A DNA stretch of 64,000 nucleotides. Origin: Gp6-AA40 sp035571515. GTDB taxonomy: Bacteria > Acidobacteriota > Vicinamibacteria > Vicinamibacterales > UBA2999. The translations under genes were made by a program, and so were the position numbers. Below are positions 33,226 through 42,111 of this stretch, in pieces (the stretch's first letter is position 1; each line of letters begins with the position of its first letter). The stretch lies in the NCBI GenBank assembly GCA_035571515.1, contig DATNCQ010000145.1:39376-103375 (forward strand), given 5' to 3'. A model generated the notes under the pieces. It saw nothing but the letters and a program-made list of their open reading frames with translations. It was not told the origin of the DNA and did not search any database.

Positions 33226-33642
33226 TTAACCGATAAAGAGGGCGTCCTCTTCGTCAGGATGCGCGGCGCCGCGACGCGACGACCGGCGCAGCTCCTGGAG
33301 AGCGGCCATGGCGGCCTTGATCCCGTTCAAGAACGCCCATCCCCGGCCGGCGGACCCGAACAGCGACGGCACGCCCGCCATCACCTGCTCGGCGCGGCGG
33401 CTCAAATCGGCGAACATCCGATCCGCGCGCTCCATCTGCGCGGTGGCAAGTGCCGTCGCGCGGGCGGCTTCGGCCGTGATCGCCTGCAGGTTGGTCACGA
33501 CGGGCCGCAGATCCCGCTCGAAGCGATCGGCCGCCTGGCCGATGCGCCTGGCGGCGGACATCGCAAACATGATGGCCGCGACCTGGATGATCGCCATGAC
33601 GAGCACGGCGACGGCGATGATGCCCAGAAACAGGTCCGTCAC
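33226..33642 (-). CDS. Small membrane protein, DUF948-like, in the Mla operon
   Basis: The 138-residue protein has an N-terminal membrane segment (about residues 4-28) and a long amphipathic helix (RIGQAADRFERDLRPVVTNLQAITAEAARATALATAQMERA) that resembles DUF948 proteins. The C-terminus is Arg-rich then acidic. It overlaps the YtxH gene by four bases (ATGA) and sits at the end of the Mla-like operon. Its role is unknown, possibly an envelope-associated structural protein. Confidence 0.7.
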   Translation of the reverse strand: MTDLFLGIIAVAVLVMAIIQVAAIMFAMSAARRIGQAADRFERDLRPVVTNLQAITAEAARATALATAQMERADRMFADLSRRAEQVMAGVPSLFGSAGRGWAFLNGIKAAMAALQELRRSSRRGAAHPDEEDALFIG

Positions 33643-33839
33643 ACTTCGGGCTCCGTTGCGGCGCGGAACTGGCGGGCGGCGTCGACGACCTTCTCGCGCC
33701 CCTCGCGGGCGCGCTGCCCGATGTAATCGCGCGTCTCCTCGCCGGTCGCCGGCGCGAACAGCAACGCCACGGCGGCGCCGGCGATGGCGCCCGCCACGAA
33801 TGCCAGCAGCAGCGCCCCAGGATTGTCGTTACTCGCCAT
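33639..33839 (-). CDS. YtxH domain-containing small membrane protein
   Basis: The 66-residue protein has a hydrophobic Gly/Ala-rich segment (LLLAFVAGAIAGAAVALLFAPATGEETRDYI), the hallmark of YtxH/GvpP-like proteins, followed by a basic helix. It is coupled to the DUF948-like gene by ATGA and its ATG overlaps the MlaD-like gene's stop codon. YtxH proteins are often stress-related; its link with lipid transport here is inferred only from position. Confidence 0.85.
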   Translation of the reverse strand: MASNDNPGALLLAFVAGAIAGAAVALLFAPATGEETRDYIGQRAREGREKVVDAARQFRAATEPEV

Positions 33840-34879
33840 CAGAAGATGCTCACCTTCACGTTCAGATACTTTTTCGGATCGGCGCGTATGTCCTTCACCA
33901 GGTTGTGCAGCTCGGTGACCGCACTATTCATGTTCTCATACAACTGCTTGTCGTGCAGCAGTTGTCCGGCGGTGCCCTCGCCCTGATTGAGCGACGCGGT
34001 GAGCTTGTCGAGGCGATCGGCCATCGAGTTGAGACGGTTGTACAACTCGGCGTCGGAAATGAGCTTGCCCGCCGTACCCTCACCCCTGTTGATGCGGCCC
34101 GTAATCGCGTCGAGATTGTTGGTGGCCGAGGTGACGGATTTGCTCAGCGTGTCGTCGTTGAGCAGGTGCCCGAGACTGCCTTCGCCGTTGCGAATTCGGG
34201 CCGTCACCATTTCCAGGTTCTGGAGCGACTGCTCGAGCGATTTCGCGGCCGCGGGATCGGTGGCCAGCCGCCCGAGCGTGCCGCGGCCGGCGTTGATGCC
34301 GCGCGTCACCGCCTCCGCCGACTCGACGAAATCGTTCAGCTGCCGGTACAGCGTGTCGTCGGTCACGAGCTTGCCGAGCGTCCCGCGCCCCTCCTGCACG
34401 CTGGCAAGCAGCGCGCTGGTCTGCTCGAGACCCTTGGTGGCGGCCGTCGCCGCCGTCGCCAGCGAGCCGGGCGCCGGGCCGGCCCGCACGTAGCCCCATT
34501 CGGGAATCGGCGTGCCCTGGCTGTCGGCGGTGATGTCCACCGCAGCCTCTCCGAGCAGCGACACCGAGCCGAGCGAGAGCGTCGATCGGTCCGTGATGCG
34601 CGACTGCTGCTCCTTGCCCACCTGCATCGTCACCTCGACCTTGTCGCCGACGAATTCCATCTTCTTCACCGCGCCGACCTCGACGCCCGCGACGCGGACC
34701 GGGGCGCCGACCTTGAGTCCCTGGATGTCGGTGAAGACGCTCTTGAGGTTGTAGCGCTGCCAGAAAAAGCCGCCCTCGCCGCTGACCATGAAGATCAGCA
34801 CGGAGGCGATGACGAGCGCGACGAGCGACACGATGCCGATCTTCAGCTCCGACCAGGCCAGTGAACGGGTGCGCGGCAT
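33839..34879 (-). CDS. mlaD: MCE/MlaD-family lipid transport substrate-binding protein
   Basis: The 346-residue periplasmic protein is anchored by an N-terminal membrane helix (about 13-33), followed by the MCE domain (about 38-118; GLKVGAPVRVAGVEVGAVKKM, SVSLLGEAAVDIT) that carries phospholipid between membranes. The C-terminal 200 residues contain at least four imperfect repeats (GRGTLGKLVTDDTLYRQL, GRGTLGRLATDPAAAKSL, GEGSLGHLLNDDTLSKSV, GEGTAGKLISDAELYNRL), typical of acidobacterial and mycobacterial Mce tails. It is in an operon with the ATPase and permease upstream. Confidence 0.94.
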   Translation of the reverse strand: MPRTRSLAWSELKIGIVSLVALVIASVLIFMVSGEGGFFWQRYNLKSVFTDIQGLKVGAPVRVAGVEVGAVKKMEFVGDKVEVTMQVGKEQQSRITDRSTLSLGSVSLLGEAAVDITADSQGTPIPEWGYVRAGPAPGSLATAATAATKGLEQTSALLASVQEGRGTLGKLVTDDTLYRQLNDFVESAEAVTRGINAGRGTLGRLATDPAAAKSLEQSLQNLEMVTARIRNGEGSLGHLLNDDTLSKSVTSATNNLDAITGRINRGEGTAGKLISDAELYNRLNSMADRLDKLTASLNQGEGTAGQLLHDKQLYENMNSAVTELHNLVKDIRADPKKYLNVKVSIF

Positions 34880-34891
34880 TGCTTACATCCT

Positions 34892-35743
34892 CTAGGACAG
34901 GAACGTCTTGATGTACGGGTCGGTCGACGAGCGCAGCTCGGCGGCGTTGCCCTCGAAGGTGATCACGCCGTCCTTCAGCATGATGAATTCGGCCTCGTCG
35001 CATTTCCGCGGATCGGCCGGCGTGATCTCGATGGCGTTGCCGTCGCGAACCGCCTCGTGCGTCGCGACGAAGAACGCGTCGCGCAGCTGGTGCGTCACGA
35101 CGATCGAGCTGACGTTCTCGACGTCGCGCAGCTTGACGATTTCCTCGTCGATCGTCGTCGCCGTGATCGGGTCGAGCCCTGTCGTCGCCTCGTCATACAG
35201 CAGCGTCGGCGGCTTGAAGGCCATCGCGCGCGCGATGGCGACGCGGCGCCGCTGCCCGCCCGAGAGCGCCGACGGCATCTTGTCGATGTGCTCGCTGAGG
35301 CGCACGAACCCGAGCACCTCCTCGACGCGGCGCCGCACGTCGTCGAGCGCCATGTCCGTCTCTTCGTACAGCTTGTAGCCGACGTTCTCGGCCACGGTCA
35401 GCGAGTCGAAGAGCGCTCCCTCCTGGAACACCATGCCCAGGTGGCCGCGGACCTTCATCAGGTCGAGCTCCCGCATGTTGTCCACGCGCGAACCGTGCAC
35501 CCAGATTTCGCCGCCGTCAGGCTTCAGCAGGCCGAGAATGAGTTTCAGGATGGTGGACTTCCCTGAGCCGCTGGCCCCGAGAATGATCTTCGTGTGCCCG
35601 GGCAGCAGCGTGAAGCTCACGTCGCGCAGCACCGTCTTGTCGTCGAACGACAGCGACACGTTCTTGAAGACGACCGCCGGCCGGTCCGAGGCCGATCGCC
35701 GTTCGAGCACTGCCGCTTCGCGAATCGAGTACGTCGGCATCAA
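34892..35743 (-). CDS. mlaF: MlaF-type ABC transporter ATPase
   Basis: Powers phospholipid transport with MlaE and MlaD. The 283-residue ATPase has Walker A GASGSGKST, the signature LSGGQRRRVA, Walker B LLYDEATTGLDP and the switch His in VVTHQLRDA. The C-terminal extension after the ABC domain is short. It overlaps the permease gene by four bases. Mla systems keep the outer-membrane lipid asymmetry. Confidence 0.95.
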   Translation of the reverse strand: MMPTYSIREAAVLERRSASDRPAVVFKNVSLSFDDKTVLRDVSFTLLPGHTKIILGASGSGKSTILKLILGLLKPDGGEIWVHGSRVDNMRELDLMKVRGHLGMVFQEGALFDSLTVAENVGYKLYEETDMALDDVRRRVEEVLGFVRLSEHIDKMPSALSGGQRRRVAIARAMAFKPPTLLYDEATTGLDPITATTIDEEIVKLRDVENVSSIVVTHQLRDAFFVATHEAVRDGNAIEITPADPRKCDEAEFIMLKDGVITFEGNAAELRSSTDPYIKTFLS

Positions 35744-36504
35744 TACAACAGCGTAATCAGCAAACGCGTCACGAAGAAATCCACCGCGATGACCGCTACT
35801 GACGCCGCCACCACCGCCGCGGTCGTCGAGCGTCCCACGCCCTGGGTTCCGCCGGACGTCCGCAAGCCGACGTGACAGCCGATGGTGACGATGACATAGC
35901 CGAGGAAAAAGGGCTTGAGGATCCCCATCCAGGCGTCCTGCAGGTACAAGGCGTCGGTAATCGACGTCCAGTACAGGCTCGACGCCACCCGCAGCTGGTA
36001 GACAGCAATCAGCCAGCCGCCCAGGATGCCGACGGTGTCCGAGATGACGGTCAGCACCGGCGCCATGAAAAAGCCCGCGAGCACGCGGGGTACGACGAGC
36101 TTGCGCACCGGATCGGTCCCGAGCGCGCGCAGCGCGTTGATCTGGTCGGTGACGACCATCGACCCGAGCTCGGCGGCGATGCCGGACCCGATGCGGCCGG
36201 CCAGCATCAGCCCCGTCAGCACCGGCCCCAGCTCCTTGATCATCGACGCGCTGATCAGCCGGCCGACGAACGGCCTCGCGCCGAACTGGTCGAGCGTGAT
36301 GCCCGTCTGCAGCGCGAGCACCGCGCCGGTGAAGAAGCCGGTGAGCAGCACGACGGTCAGCGAGCCGAGGCCGATCTGATCGAACTGCTCCACCACGTCG
36401 TGGAAATAGAACGGCCGCGAGAAGACGCCGCGCACGGTCTGCCCCTGCAGCCGGATGTACTCCTGCACCTCATAGAGCGCAGCCTTCAGCCAGTGTGTCA
36501 GCAC
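35740..36504 (-). CDS. mlaE: MlaE-type ABC permease
   Basis: The 254-residue integral membrane protein has the MlaE family signature QIGLGSLTVVLLTGFFTGAV followed by FGARPFVGRLISASMIKELGPVLTGLMLAGRIGSGI and EINALRALGTDPVRKLVVPR-type loop (DQINALRALGTDPVRKLVVP). It forms the membrane channel with MlaF. It is the first gene of the operon, three bases after the end of the minus-strand uvrB-adjacent region. Confidence 0.95.
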   Translation of the reverse strand: MLTHWLKAALYEVQEYIRLQGQTVRGVFSRPFYFHDVVEQFDQIGLGSLTVVLLTGFFTGAVLALQTGITLDQFGARPFVGRLISASMIKELGPVLTGLMLAGRIGSGIAAELGSMVVTDQINALRALGTDPVRKLVVPRVLAGFFMAPVLTVISDTVGILGGWLIAVYQLRVASSLYWTSITDALYLQDAWMGILKPFFLGYVIVTIGCHVGLRTSGGTQGVGRSTTAAVVAASVAVIAVDFFVTRLLITLLY

Positions 36505-36507
36505 GCG

Positions 36508-38526
36508 TCAGCGTCCAGCCTGCAGGCTCGTCAAGCCAAGCTCGCGGGTGCGGAGCGACTTCAAGGTATCGCGGATCGTCGCCGCGCGCTCGAAGTCGAG
36601 GTTGGCGGCGGCGCTCTTCATCTCGTGCTCCAGCCGCGCGATCTCCGCGTCGATCTCGGCCTGCGTCCGGAACGCATCCGCGGGCTCGCGTGCCGGCGGC
36701 GTCGAGTAATCGCGCTCGTAGACGCTCGACATCACGTCCTCGATGGCGCGCACGACCGATTCCGGGGTGATGCCATGCTCCTCGTTGTAGGCGGCCTGCA
36801 GCGCCCGCCGCCGATCCGTCTCGGCCATGGCCGACTTCATCGAGTCGGTCATCGCGTCCGCGTACATGATGACGCGTCCGTTGACGTTTCGGGCGGCGCG
36901 CCCGGACGTCTGGATGAGCGACCCGCTCGACCGCAGGAACCCCTCCTTGTCGGCGTCGAGGATGGCCACGAGCGACACTTCCGGCAGGTCGAGCCCCTCC
37001 CGCAGCAGGTTGATCCCCACCAGCACGTCGAAGGCGCCGCGCCGCAAATCGCGGAGGATTTCGATGCGTTCGAGCGTGTCGATGTCCGAGTGCAGGTAGC
37101 GGACCTTGACGCCGAGCTCCTGGTAGTAGGTCGTCAGGTCTTCGGCCATCCGCTTGGTGAGCGTCGTCACCAGCACGCGCTCCTTGCGCTCGGCGCGATC
37201 GCGGATCTCCTTGAGCAGGTCGTCGACCTGGCCGCGGACCGGGCGCACCTCGATGGGCGGATCCATCAGGCCGGTCGGCCGAATCACCTGCTCGACGACC
37301 ACACCGCCCGCCTTCGAGAGCTCGTACGGACCCGGCGTGGCGGAGACGTAGACGACCTGGTTCACGCGCTCTTCCCACTCCGTGAAGTTCAGCGGGCGGT
37401 TGTCGAGCGCCGACGGCAGGCGGAAGCCGTAGGCGACGAGCACTTCCTTGCGCGAGCGGTCGCCGGCATACATGCCGCGGACCTGCGGGACGGTCTGATG
37501 GCTTTCGTCGACGATGACCAGCGCATCGTCCGGCAGGTAGTCGAGCAGCGTCGGCGGCGGCGCACCGGGCGCGCGGCCGGTCAGGTGCCGCGCGTAGTTC
37601 TCGATCCCGTGGCAGTAGCCGATCTCGCGGATCATCTCGAGGTCGAACATCGTCCGCTGGTGCAGCCGCTGCGCCTCGAGCAGCTTGCCCTCGGCTTCGA
37701 GCTGGCCGCGATACCACTCGAGCTCCTGCTTGATCGTCTCGACCGCCTGCTTGGTCCGGTCTCGCGACGTGACGAAGTGCGACTTCGGGTAGACGGCGAC
37801 CTTGTCGAGGCGCCGGATCACTTTCCCGGTAATCGCGTCGAACCAGGCGAGCTCGTCCACCTCGTCGCCGAAGAGCCCGATGCGCAGCGCGTGCTCCTCG
37901 TACGACGGCACGACCTCGACGATGTCGCCGCGCACACGGAAGGCGCCGCGGCCGAACTCGGTGTCGTTGCGCTCGTACTGGATCTCGACGAGCTTGCGCA
38001 GGATCTGATCGCGGCCGATGCGCTGTCCCACTTCGAGCGGCAGCAGCATCCCGTAGTAGGCCTCGGGCGAGCCGAGGCCGTAGATGCACGACACGCTGGC
38101 GACGATGATGACGTCGCGGCGCTCGAAGAGCGACCGCGTCGCCGACAGCCGCATGCGATCGATCTCGTCGTTGATCGTCGCTTCCTTCTCGATGTACGAG
38201 TCGGTGGCCGGCACGTAGGCCTCCGGCTGGTAGTAGTCGTAATAGCTGACGAAGTACTCGACGGCGTTGCCAGGAAAGAAGCGCTTGAATTCCTGGTAGA
38301 GCTGCGCGGCGAGTGTTTTGTTGTGCGCCATCACCAGCGTCGGGCGGTTCACCGTCGCGACGACCTGCGCCATCGTGAACGTCTTGCCCGAGCCGGTGAC
38401 GCCGAGTAGCACCTGGTGCTTGTCGCCGCGCGTCAGCCCCTCGACCAGCTCTGGAATGGCGCGCACCTGGTCGCCGCGGATCTCGAAATCGGTGACGAGG
38501 CTAAAGCGGTCGTGCACGGAGGGCAT
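36508..38526 (-). CDS. uvrB: Excinuclease ABC subunit B
   Basis: The damage-verification helicase of nucleotide excision repair. It has 672 residues, the normal size. Walker A is GVTGSGKTFTMAQV, with the beta-hairpin region YYDYYQPEAYVP, helicase motifs DESHQTVPQ and TSGRAARN, and a C-terminal UVR domain (IARLEHEMKSAAANLDFERA) that binds UvrA/UvrC. The ATG at 38526 gives the canonical N-terminus FSLVTDFEIRGDQ; upstream codons translate a repeat and are excluded. It is followed four bases later by mlaE. Confidence 0.97.
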   Translation of the reverse strand: MPSVHDRFSLVTDFEIRGDQVRAIPELVEGLTRGDKHQVLLGVTGSGKTFTMAQVVATVNRPTLVMAHNKTLAAQLYQEFKRFFPGNAVEYFVSYYDYYQPEAYVPATDSYIEKEATINDEIDRMRLSATRSLFERRDVIIVASVSCIYGLGSPEAYYGMLLPLEVGQRIGRDQILRKLVEIQYERNDTEFGRGAFRVRGDIVEVVPSYEEHALRIGLFGDEVDELAWFDAITGKVIRRLDKVAVYPKSHFVTSRDRTKQAVETIKQELEWYRGQLEAEGKLLEAQRLHQRTMFDLEMIREIGYCHGIENYARHLTGRAPGAPPPTLLDYLPDDALVIVDESHQTVPQVRGMYAGDRSRKEVLVAYGFRLPSALDNRPLNFTEWEERVNQVVYVSATPGPYELSKAGGVVVEQVIRPTGLMDPPIEVRPVRGQVDDLLKEIRDRAERKERVLVTTLTKRMAEDLTTYYQELGVKVRYLHSDIDTLERIEILRDLRRGAFDVLVGINLLREGLDLPEVSLVAILDADKEGFLRSSGSLIQTSGRAARNVNGRVIMYADAMTDSMKSAMAETDRRRALQAAYNEEHGITPESVVRAIEDVMSSVYERDYSTPPAREPADAFRTQAEIDAEIARLEHEMKSAAANLDFERAATIRDTLKSLRTRELGLTSLQAGR

Positions 38527-38557
38527 GTAAACCCCTGATCGTACCACGTGGCACCGG

Positions 38558-38650
38558 CCAATTCCCAACGACCAACTCCAACTCCCAGGGCGCGCTTCGG
38601 CCGTGCTGGAGTCCGACGTTGGAGGTTGGACGTTGGACGTCGGGAGTTGA
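38558..38650. repeat. Imperfect inverted repeat of TTGGA-rich type upstream of uvrB
   Basis: The left arm CAATTCCCAACGACCAAC continuing with TCCAACTCCCA (38559-38587) and a right arm rich in GTTGGAGGTTGGACGTTGG (38615-38648) are imperfect reverse complements around a G+C loop. Copies of such CCAACTCCAAC/GTTGGACGTTGG stretches are a known low-complexity mobile repeat of acidobacterial genomes. It lies in the gap between the uvrB start and the VWA gene's end. Confidence 0.65.
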
Positions 38651-38654
38651 GCCG

Positions 38655-39584
38655 CTACTTTGTCTTGGCCGGCGGCTCTTGATAGGGGGCGAAGTAGCCG
38701 CGGCGCGCGAGGATCTTCGACCCCTTGAGATCGGGACGCGACACGCGGATTTCGACCTTCCGCCACGCGCCGTCCTGCTTGGTGTTGGTGGACGAGTAGG
38801 CCAGGCTGTACTGCGCGCGGATCTGCGCGACCACCTTGTCGTATGACGCCTCGATGTCCTTCATCGACGTCGGGAAGAACGCCTGGCCGCCGGTGGCTTC
38901 CGCGATCTGCTGCAGGTGCGCGCGTTCCTCGATGCGGCCGCGCGAGTGCTCGAGGAAGCCGACCGAGTAGACCGTCACGTCCGACGCGCGGATGAGCGTC
39001 ATCAGGTCGCCGAAGCTGATCGTGCTGTGCGTGTCGCCGCCGTCGGTATAGAGGACGAGGATCTTGCGTCCCTCGTCGTCCGAGGCGCCATCGAGGTAGA
39101 CGCCCATCGCGTCGTACATCGCGGTCTCGCCGTCGGGCGTGCGCCCGCGGATACGCTCGACCAGCCGCGGAAAGTCGCGCTGGCCGTACTTCGCCACGCG
39201 CACCTCGGTGTCGAAGTCCACCAGCGTCATGTCCTTCGCTTCGCTCAGCGTGTTGAGGAACTTGATCGCCGCCGACCGCGACAGCTTGATGTCCTCGGTC
39301 ATGCTGGCGCTGGTGTCGAAGAGCAGCCCGATGTGCATCTCGGGACCGTTCTCGATGTCGGTGCCGCGCGCGAAGTACTTCAGCGTCTGCTTCTGGCCGT
39401 CCTCGAGGATCTCGAAGTCCTCGGCGTTCAGGTCGCTGAGGTACTCGCCCTTCTTGTCGACCACGGTGACGCCGAAGGAGGCGAGGTCGATGCCGGTGCG
39501 GAACGTCGGCGTCTGGGCGGTCAGCGCCGCCGCGCCCACCGCCGTAATTGCCGTCAAAACGAAGACGAGAGCGCGCGTTCGCAT
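38655..39584 (-). CDS. Secreted von Willebrand factor type A (VWA) domain protein, acidobacterial family
   Basis: The 309-residue protein has a signal peptide, an N-terminal strand region (DFEILEDGQKQTLKYFARG) that matches the acidobacterial VWFA-related family, and a VWA domain from about residue 90 with an intact metal-ion site DTSASM, followed by VLYTDGGDTHST. It probably binds protein or metal partners extracellularly. Its function is unknown. The start at 39584 is chosen because the signal peptide is there; upstream in-frame codons are excluded. Confidence 0.9.
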   Translation of the reverse strand: MRTRALVFVLTAITAVGAAALTAQTPTFRTGIDLASFGVTVVDKKGEYLSDLNAEDFEILEDGQKQTLKYFARGTDIENGPEMHIGLLFDTSASMTEDIKLSRSAAIKFLNTLSEAKDMTLVDFDTEVRVAKYGQRDFPRLVERIRGRTPDGETAMYDAMGVYLDGASDDEGRKILVLYTDGGDTHSTISFGDLMTLIRASDVTVYSVGFLEHSRGRIEERAHLQQIAEATGGQAFFPTSMKDIEASYDKVVAQIRAQYSLAYSSTNTKQDGAWRKVEIRVSRPDLKGSKILARRGYFAPYQEPPAKTK

Positions 39585-39607
39585 CGGCCCCTCAGATCCT
39601 ACACCTG

Positions 39608-42103
39608 TCAGAAACCTCTGTACACCGTGATTCGAGCGGTCTGCGTCCCGCGTCCGCCATCCGTCCGCGGCGCGCGGAACCCATAGGCCCACTCGACCGA
39701 CAGGAGCGTTCGAAACGGTCCGCCCGATTCGACGCCCGCGCCCACTCCCGGATAGGCCCGCAGCGGAGAAGCCCAGCCGGGATCGTGCACGAGCGCCGCG
39801 TCGCCAGACGCATCGACGCGCACCCCGCGCCGGGTCCACACCGTGGCCGTGCGAACCACCGCACCGCGGTCGTAGCGCACCGCCGCGGTCGGGTACCCGT
39901 GCAGCGGGTTCTCAAAAGCGTCGAAACCGTAGCGGCTGAAACGATCGAGGTCGCGGCCACCCATCCACGCCAGCTCCAGCCGCGAGCTGACCGACGATCG
40001 CAATGCGAGCGTCCGCCTGACGCGCGCGCCGTACCGCTGGTAGTCGCGTGAGTCCGCATCGAACTCGCCTGGCAGTCCCCAGGGTTGCCATCGGTAGCGC
40101 ACCACCGGATTCCACCATCCACGCACGCTCCATGGCCCGCGGTCGGCCGCGACTGCAAGCACCGCACCATGGTTAACGACCGGCCGGGGCACGCCAAACA
40201 CCGCGGGAGTGCTCACAGCCCTCTCGAGCGTCGTGACATCCAGCGTGTAGTCGACCGTGGCGCGAACGCGCGGCGTCAGCGGCCGCAGCAGCCCGGCCGA
40301 CACGTACCCCGGGCGCTGCATCAGGTTCTCCGCGTACTGCTCGCGGCCGTTCCGGAAGACGCGGTCGGTGTACTGCGCCGCGATGCCGAACGCGCTGCCG
40401 TGTGCCTGCCACCGCGTCCCGGCCACGGACGGCACGCTCCACGACAACTGACCGAAGACGCCGCCGAAGAAGGCGTTTACCTGCGCGCCGCGCCCGAACA
40501 GGTCGAGGTTGATGTAGCTGAGACCCGCGAACGCGAGCGGCCGGGAGATGTTCGGGTCCACGAGCACGCCGCCGACGATGCTGCGGATGCTGTGGCCGCC
40601 GCGGGCGATCTCGCCGCGGTTGCCGCCGCTGCCCCGCCGCACCAGGTAGCGCAGTCCCTCCGGCGTCTCGCGCATCATCACGTTGTCCGACGCCAGCGCC
40701 GCCGCAAGCTGCGCGTCGAATCGGCCGCTGTTCACGTCGTAGCGGCGCACGGCGATGGTGCGATGGATGGGCGTGCGGAACCCGGCCCCTTCGTACGCCT
40801 GGAAGATGCGTGTCTCCGTCGGCAGCCACACCGCGGCGCCAGCCACGTCCACGCGGCCGAACTCGTCAACCTGCTCGGACGAGACGATCGCGCCGCGAAG
40901 GTCGCGCTGGATGGTTTCGAGGCGGCGCAGCGTGAAGTCCCGGACATCGATCCACGCGCGGCCGCGCGCCAGCCCGTGGGCCTCGCCGCGCGGCTCGAAG
41001 CCGACGACATAGCACCGGCTGTCGCCGACCGTGTCCTCCCCGTGCAGCACGTAGCGATACGCCTCGTCGAGCGCAATCGCCAGCGGCGGCGTGCTGATGC
41101 GCTCGGCTTCGATGAGCGGCAGTTCCGGCGGCGACTGCGCGCCGCCGCCGGCAATGGCGGCGCCGTTGACGCGAATGCCGCGTTCCTCGATGTTGACCCC
41201 GTCCGGGCCGCGGAAGACGGTCGTCTCCGCGGTGATGGTGATCGGCGCCGAAAAATCCGGCACCTCGAACAGCAGCGTCGTCGTGCCGGTGGCGATCGTG
41301 GTCCGCACGATCGCATCCTGCCGCCGCTGCTGCGCCTGGTGGCGCGCGAGGATCTCGCCCGCCGACAGCCGGCGAGAGCCGGTGACGTCGACCTGGGTGG
41401 GACGCCGCGCGGCAAATTCCTGCACGACGCGCCAGTCGAGATGCGCGACCGGAAGCAGCACGCGCTCGGCGCCCGGCGTCAGCGACGCGGCCACGAGGTC
41501 GTCGATGGTCGGATTCGTCATCGGCGGCAGGCGCCGCCAGGTTTCGCCGACGACCGCATCCACGTAGGAACGCAGCTCGTCGAGCGGCACGCCGCGCGCC
41601 GTGAATGCGTCGCCGTCGATCGCGACCTGGATGTCCGGCCGCTCCGCGCGCAGCTCGGTGATCCTCGTCCGCGCGTCGAAGACGATCTGCGGCACCGCCG
41701 CGGCCTCCGAGGGCCTCACCAGGACCGCGACTGCGGCGCCCGTAGCCCGCAGGAAGTCGGCCCGTGGCGGCTCTGTAAGGATCAGCTGTACGCCGTCGAG
41801 CGACGCTGCCGCGACCGGCGGCGGCGAGGCCAGATCGACCGGGCCCACGCCGATCACAAGACACGAGACACATGGCGCGCCCTGGCTGCCCGGGGGGCCC
41901 TGCGCCGCGGCGGGGGCCGGGACGACGGCCGCCGCCAGCAGCGCTGCCGCTGCAACCGGGCGTATAATTTGGGGTTGGCGCCATTTGCTGGCTTGTATCA
42001 ACTGTTGGAGTATCGCGCACGACAGTCTTCCGACGGTATTTCGAGGGCGCGACAACGGAGCGCCCTGTTGAGAGCTGGGACGGTACGCGCCAGTAGGGTT
42101 CAT
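39608..42103 (-). CDS. Large secreted protein of unknown function, likely outer-membrane beta-barrel C-terminus
   Basis: The protein has up to 831 residues. A hydrophobic signal (PVAAAALLAAAVVPAPAAAQG) lies at residues 49-69 of the longest version, suggesting an actual start further inside (a TTG at 42001 would give 797 residues), because the longest version leaves only eight bases to the divergent gene. Residues 100-480 form soluble domains with no recognised family; the last 300 residues alternate aromatic/polar strands (RVRATVDYTLDVTTL, LALRSSVSSRLELAW) and end in YRGF, as outer-membrane barrels do. It is adjacent to the VWA gene. Confidence 0.72.
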   Translation of the reverse strand: MNPTGAYRPSSQQGAPLSRPRNTVGRLSCAILQQLIQASKWRQPQIIRPVAAAALLAAAVVPAPAAAQGPPGSQGAPCVSCLVIGVGPVDLASPPPVAAASLDGVQLILTEPPRADFLRATGAAVAVLVRPSEAAAVPQIVFDARTRITELRAERPDIQVAIDGDAFTARGVPLDELRSYVDAVVGETWRRLPPMTNPTIDDLVAASLTPGAERVLLPVAHLDWRVVQEFAARRPTQVDVTGSRRLSAGEILARHQAQQRRQDAIVRTTIATGTTTLLFEVPDFSAPITITAETTVFRGPDGVNIEERGIRVNGAAIAGGGAQSPPELPLIEAERISTPPLAIALDEAYRYVLHGEDTVGDSRCYVVGFEPRGEAHGLARGRAWIDVRDFTLRRLETIQRDLRGAIVSSEQVDEFGRVDVAGAAVWLPTETRIFQAYEGAGFRTPIHRTIAVRRYDVNSGRFDAQLAAALASDNVMMRETPEGLRYLVRRGSGGNRGEIARGGHSIRSIVGGVLVDPNISRPLAFAGLSYINLDLFGRGAQVNAFFGGVFGQLSWSVPSVAGTRWQAHGSAFGIAAQYTDRVFRNGREQYAENLMQRPGYVSAGLLRPLTPRVRATVDYTLDVTTLERAVSTPAVFGVPRPVVNHGAVLAVAADRGPWSVRGWWNPVVRYRWQPWGLPGEFDADSRDYQRYGARVRRTLALRSSVSSRLELAWMGGRDLDRFSRYGFDAFENPLHGYPTAAVRYDRGAVVRTATVWTRRGVRVDASGDAALVHDPGWASPLRAYPGVGAGVESGGPFRTLLSVEWAYGFRAPRTDGGRGTQTARITVYRGF

Positions 42104-42111
42104 CTGATCGA

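Noticed and set aside
35872..38409. Plus-strand open frame of 845 residues over mlaE and uvrB
   Set aside because: Shadow frame; the minus-strand genes have complete family motifs.
38527..38766. 80-residue N-terminal extension of UvrB
   Set aside because: It translates the inverted repeat (LPTSNVQPPTSD) and lies before the canonical UvrB start.
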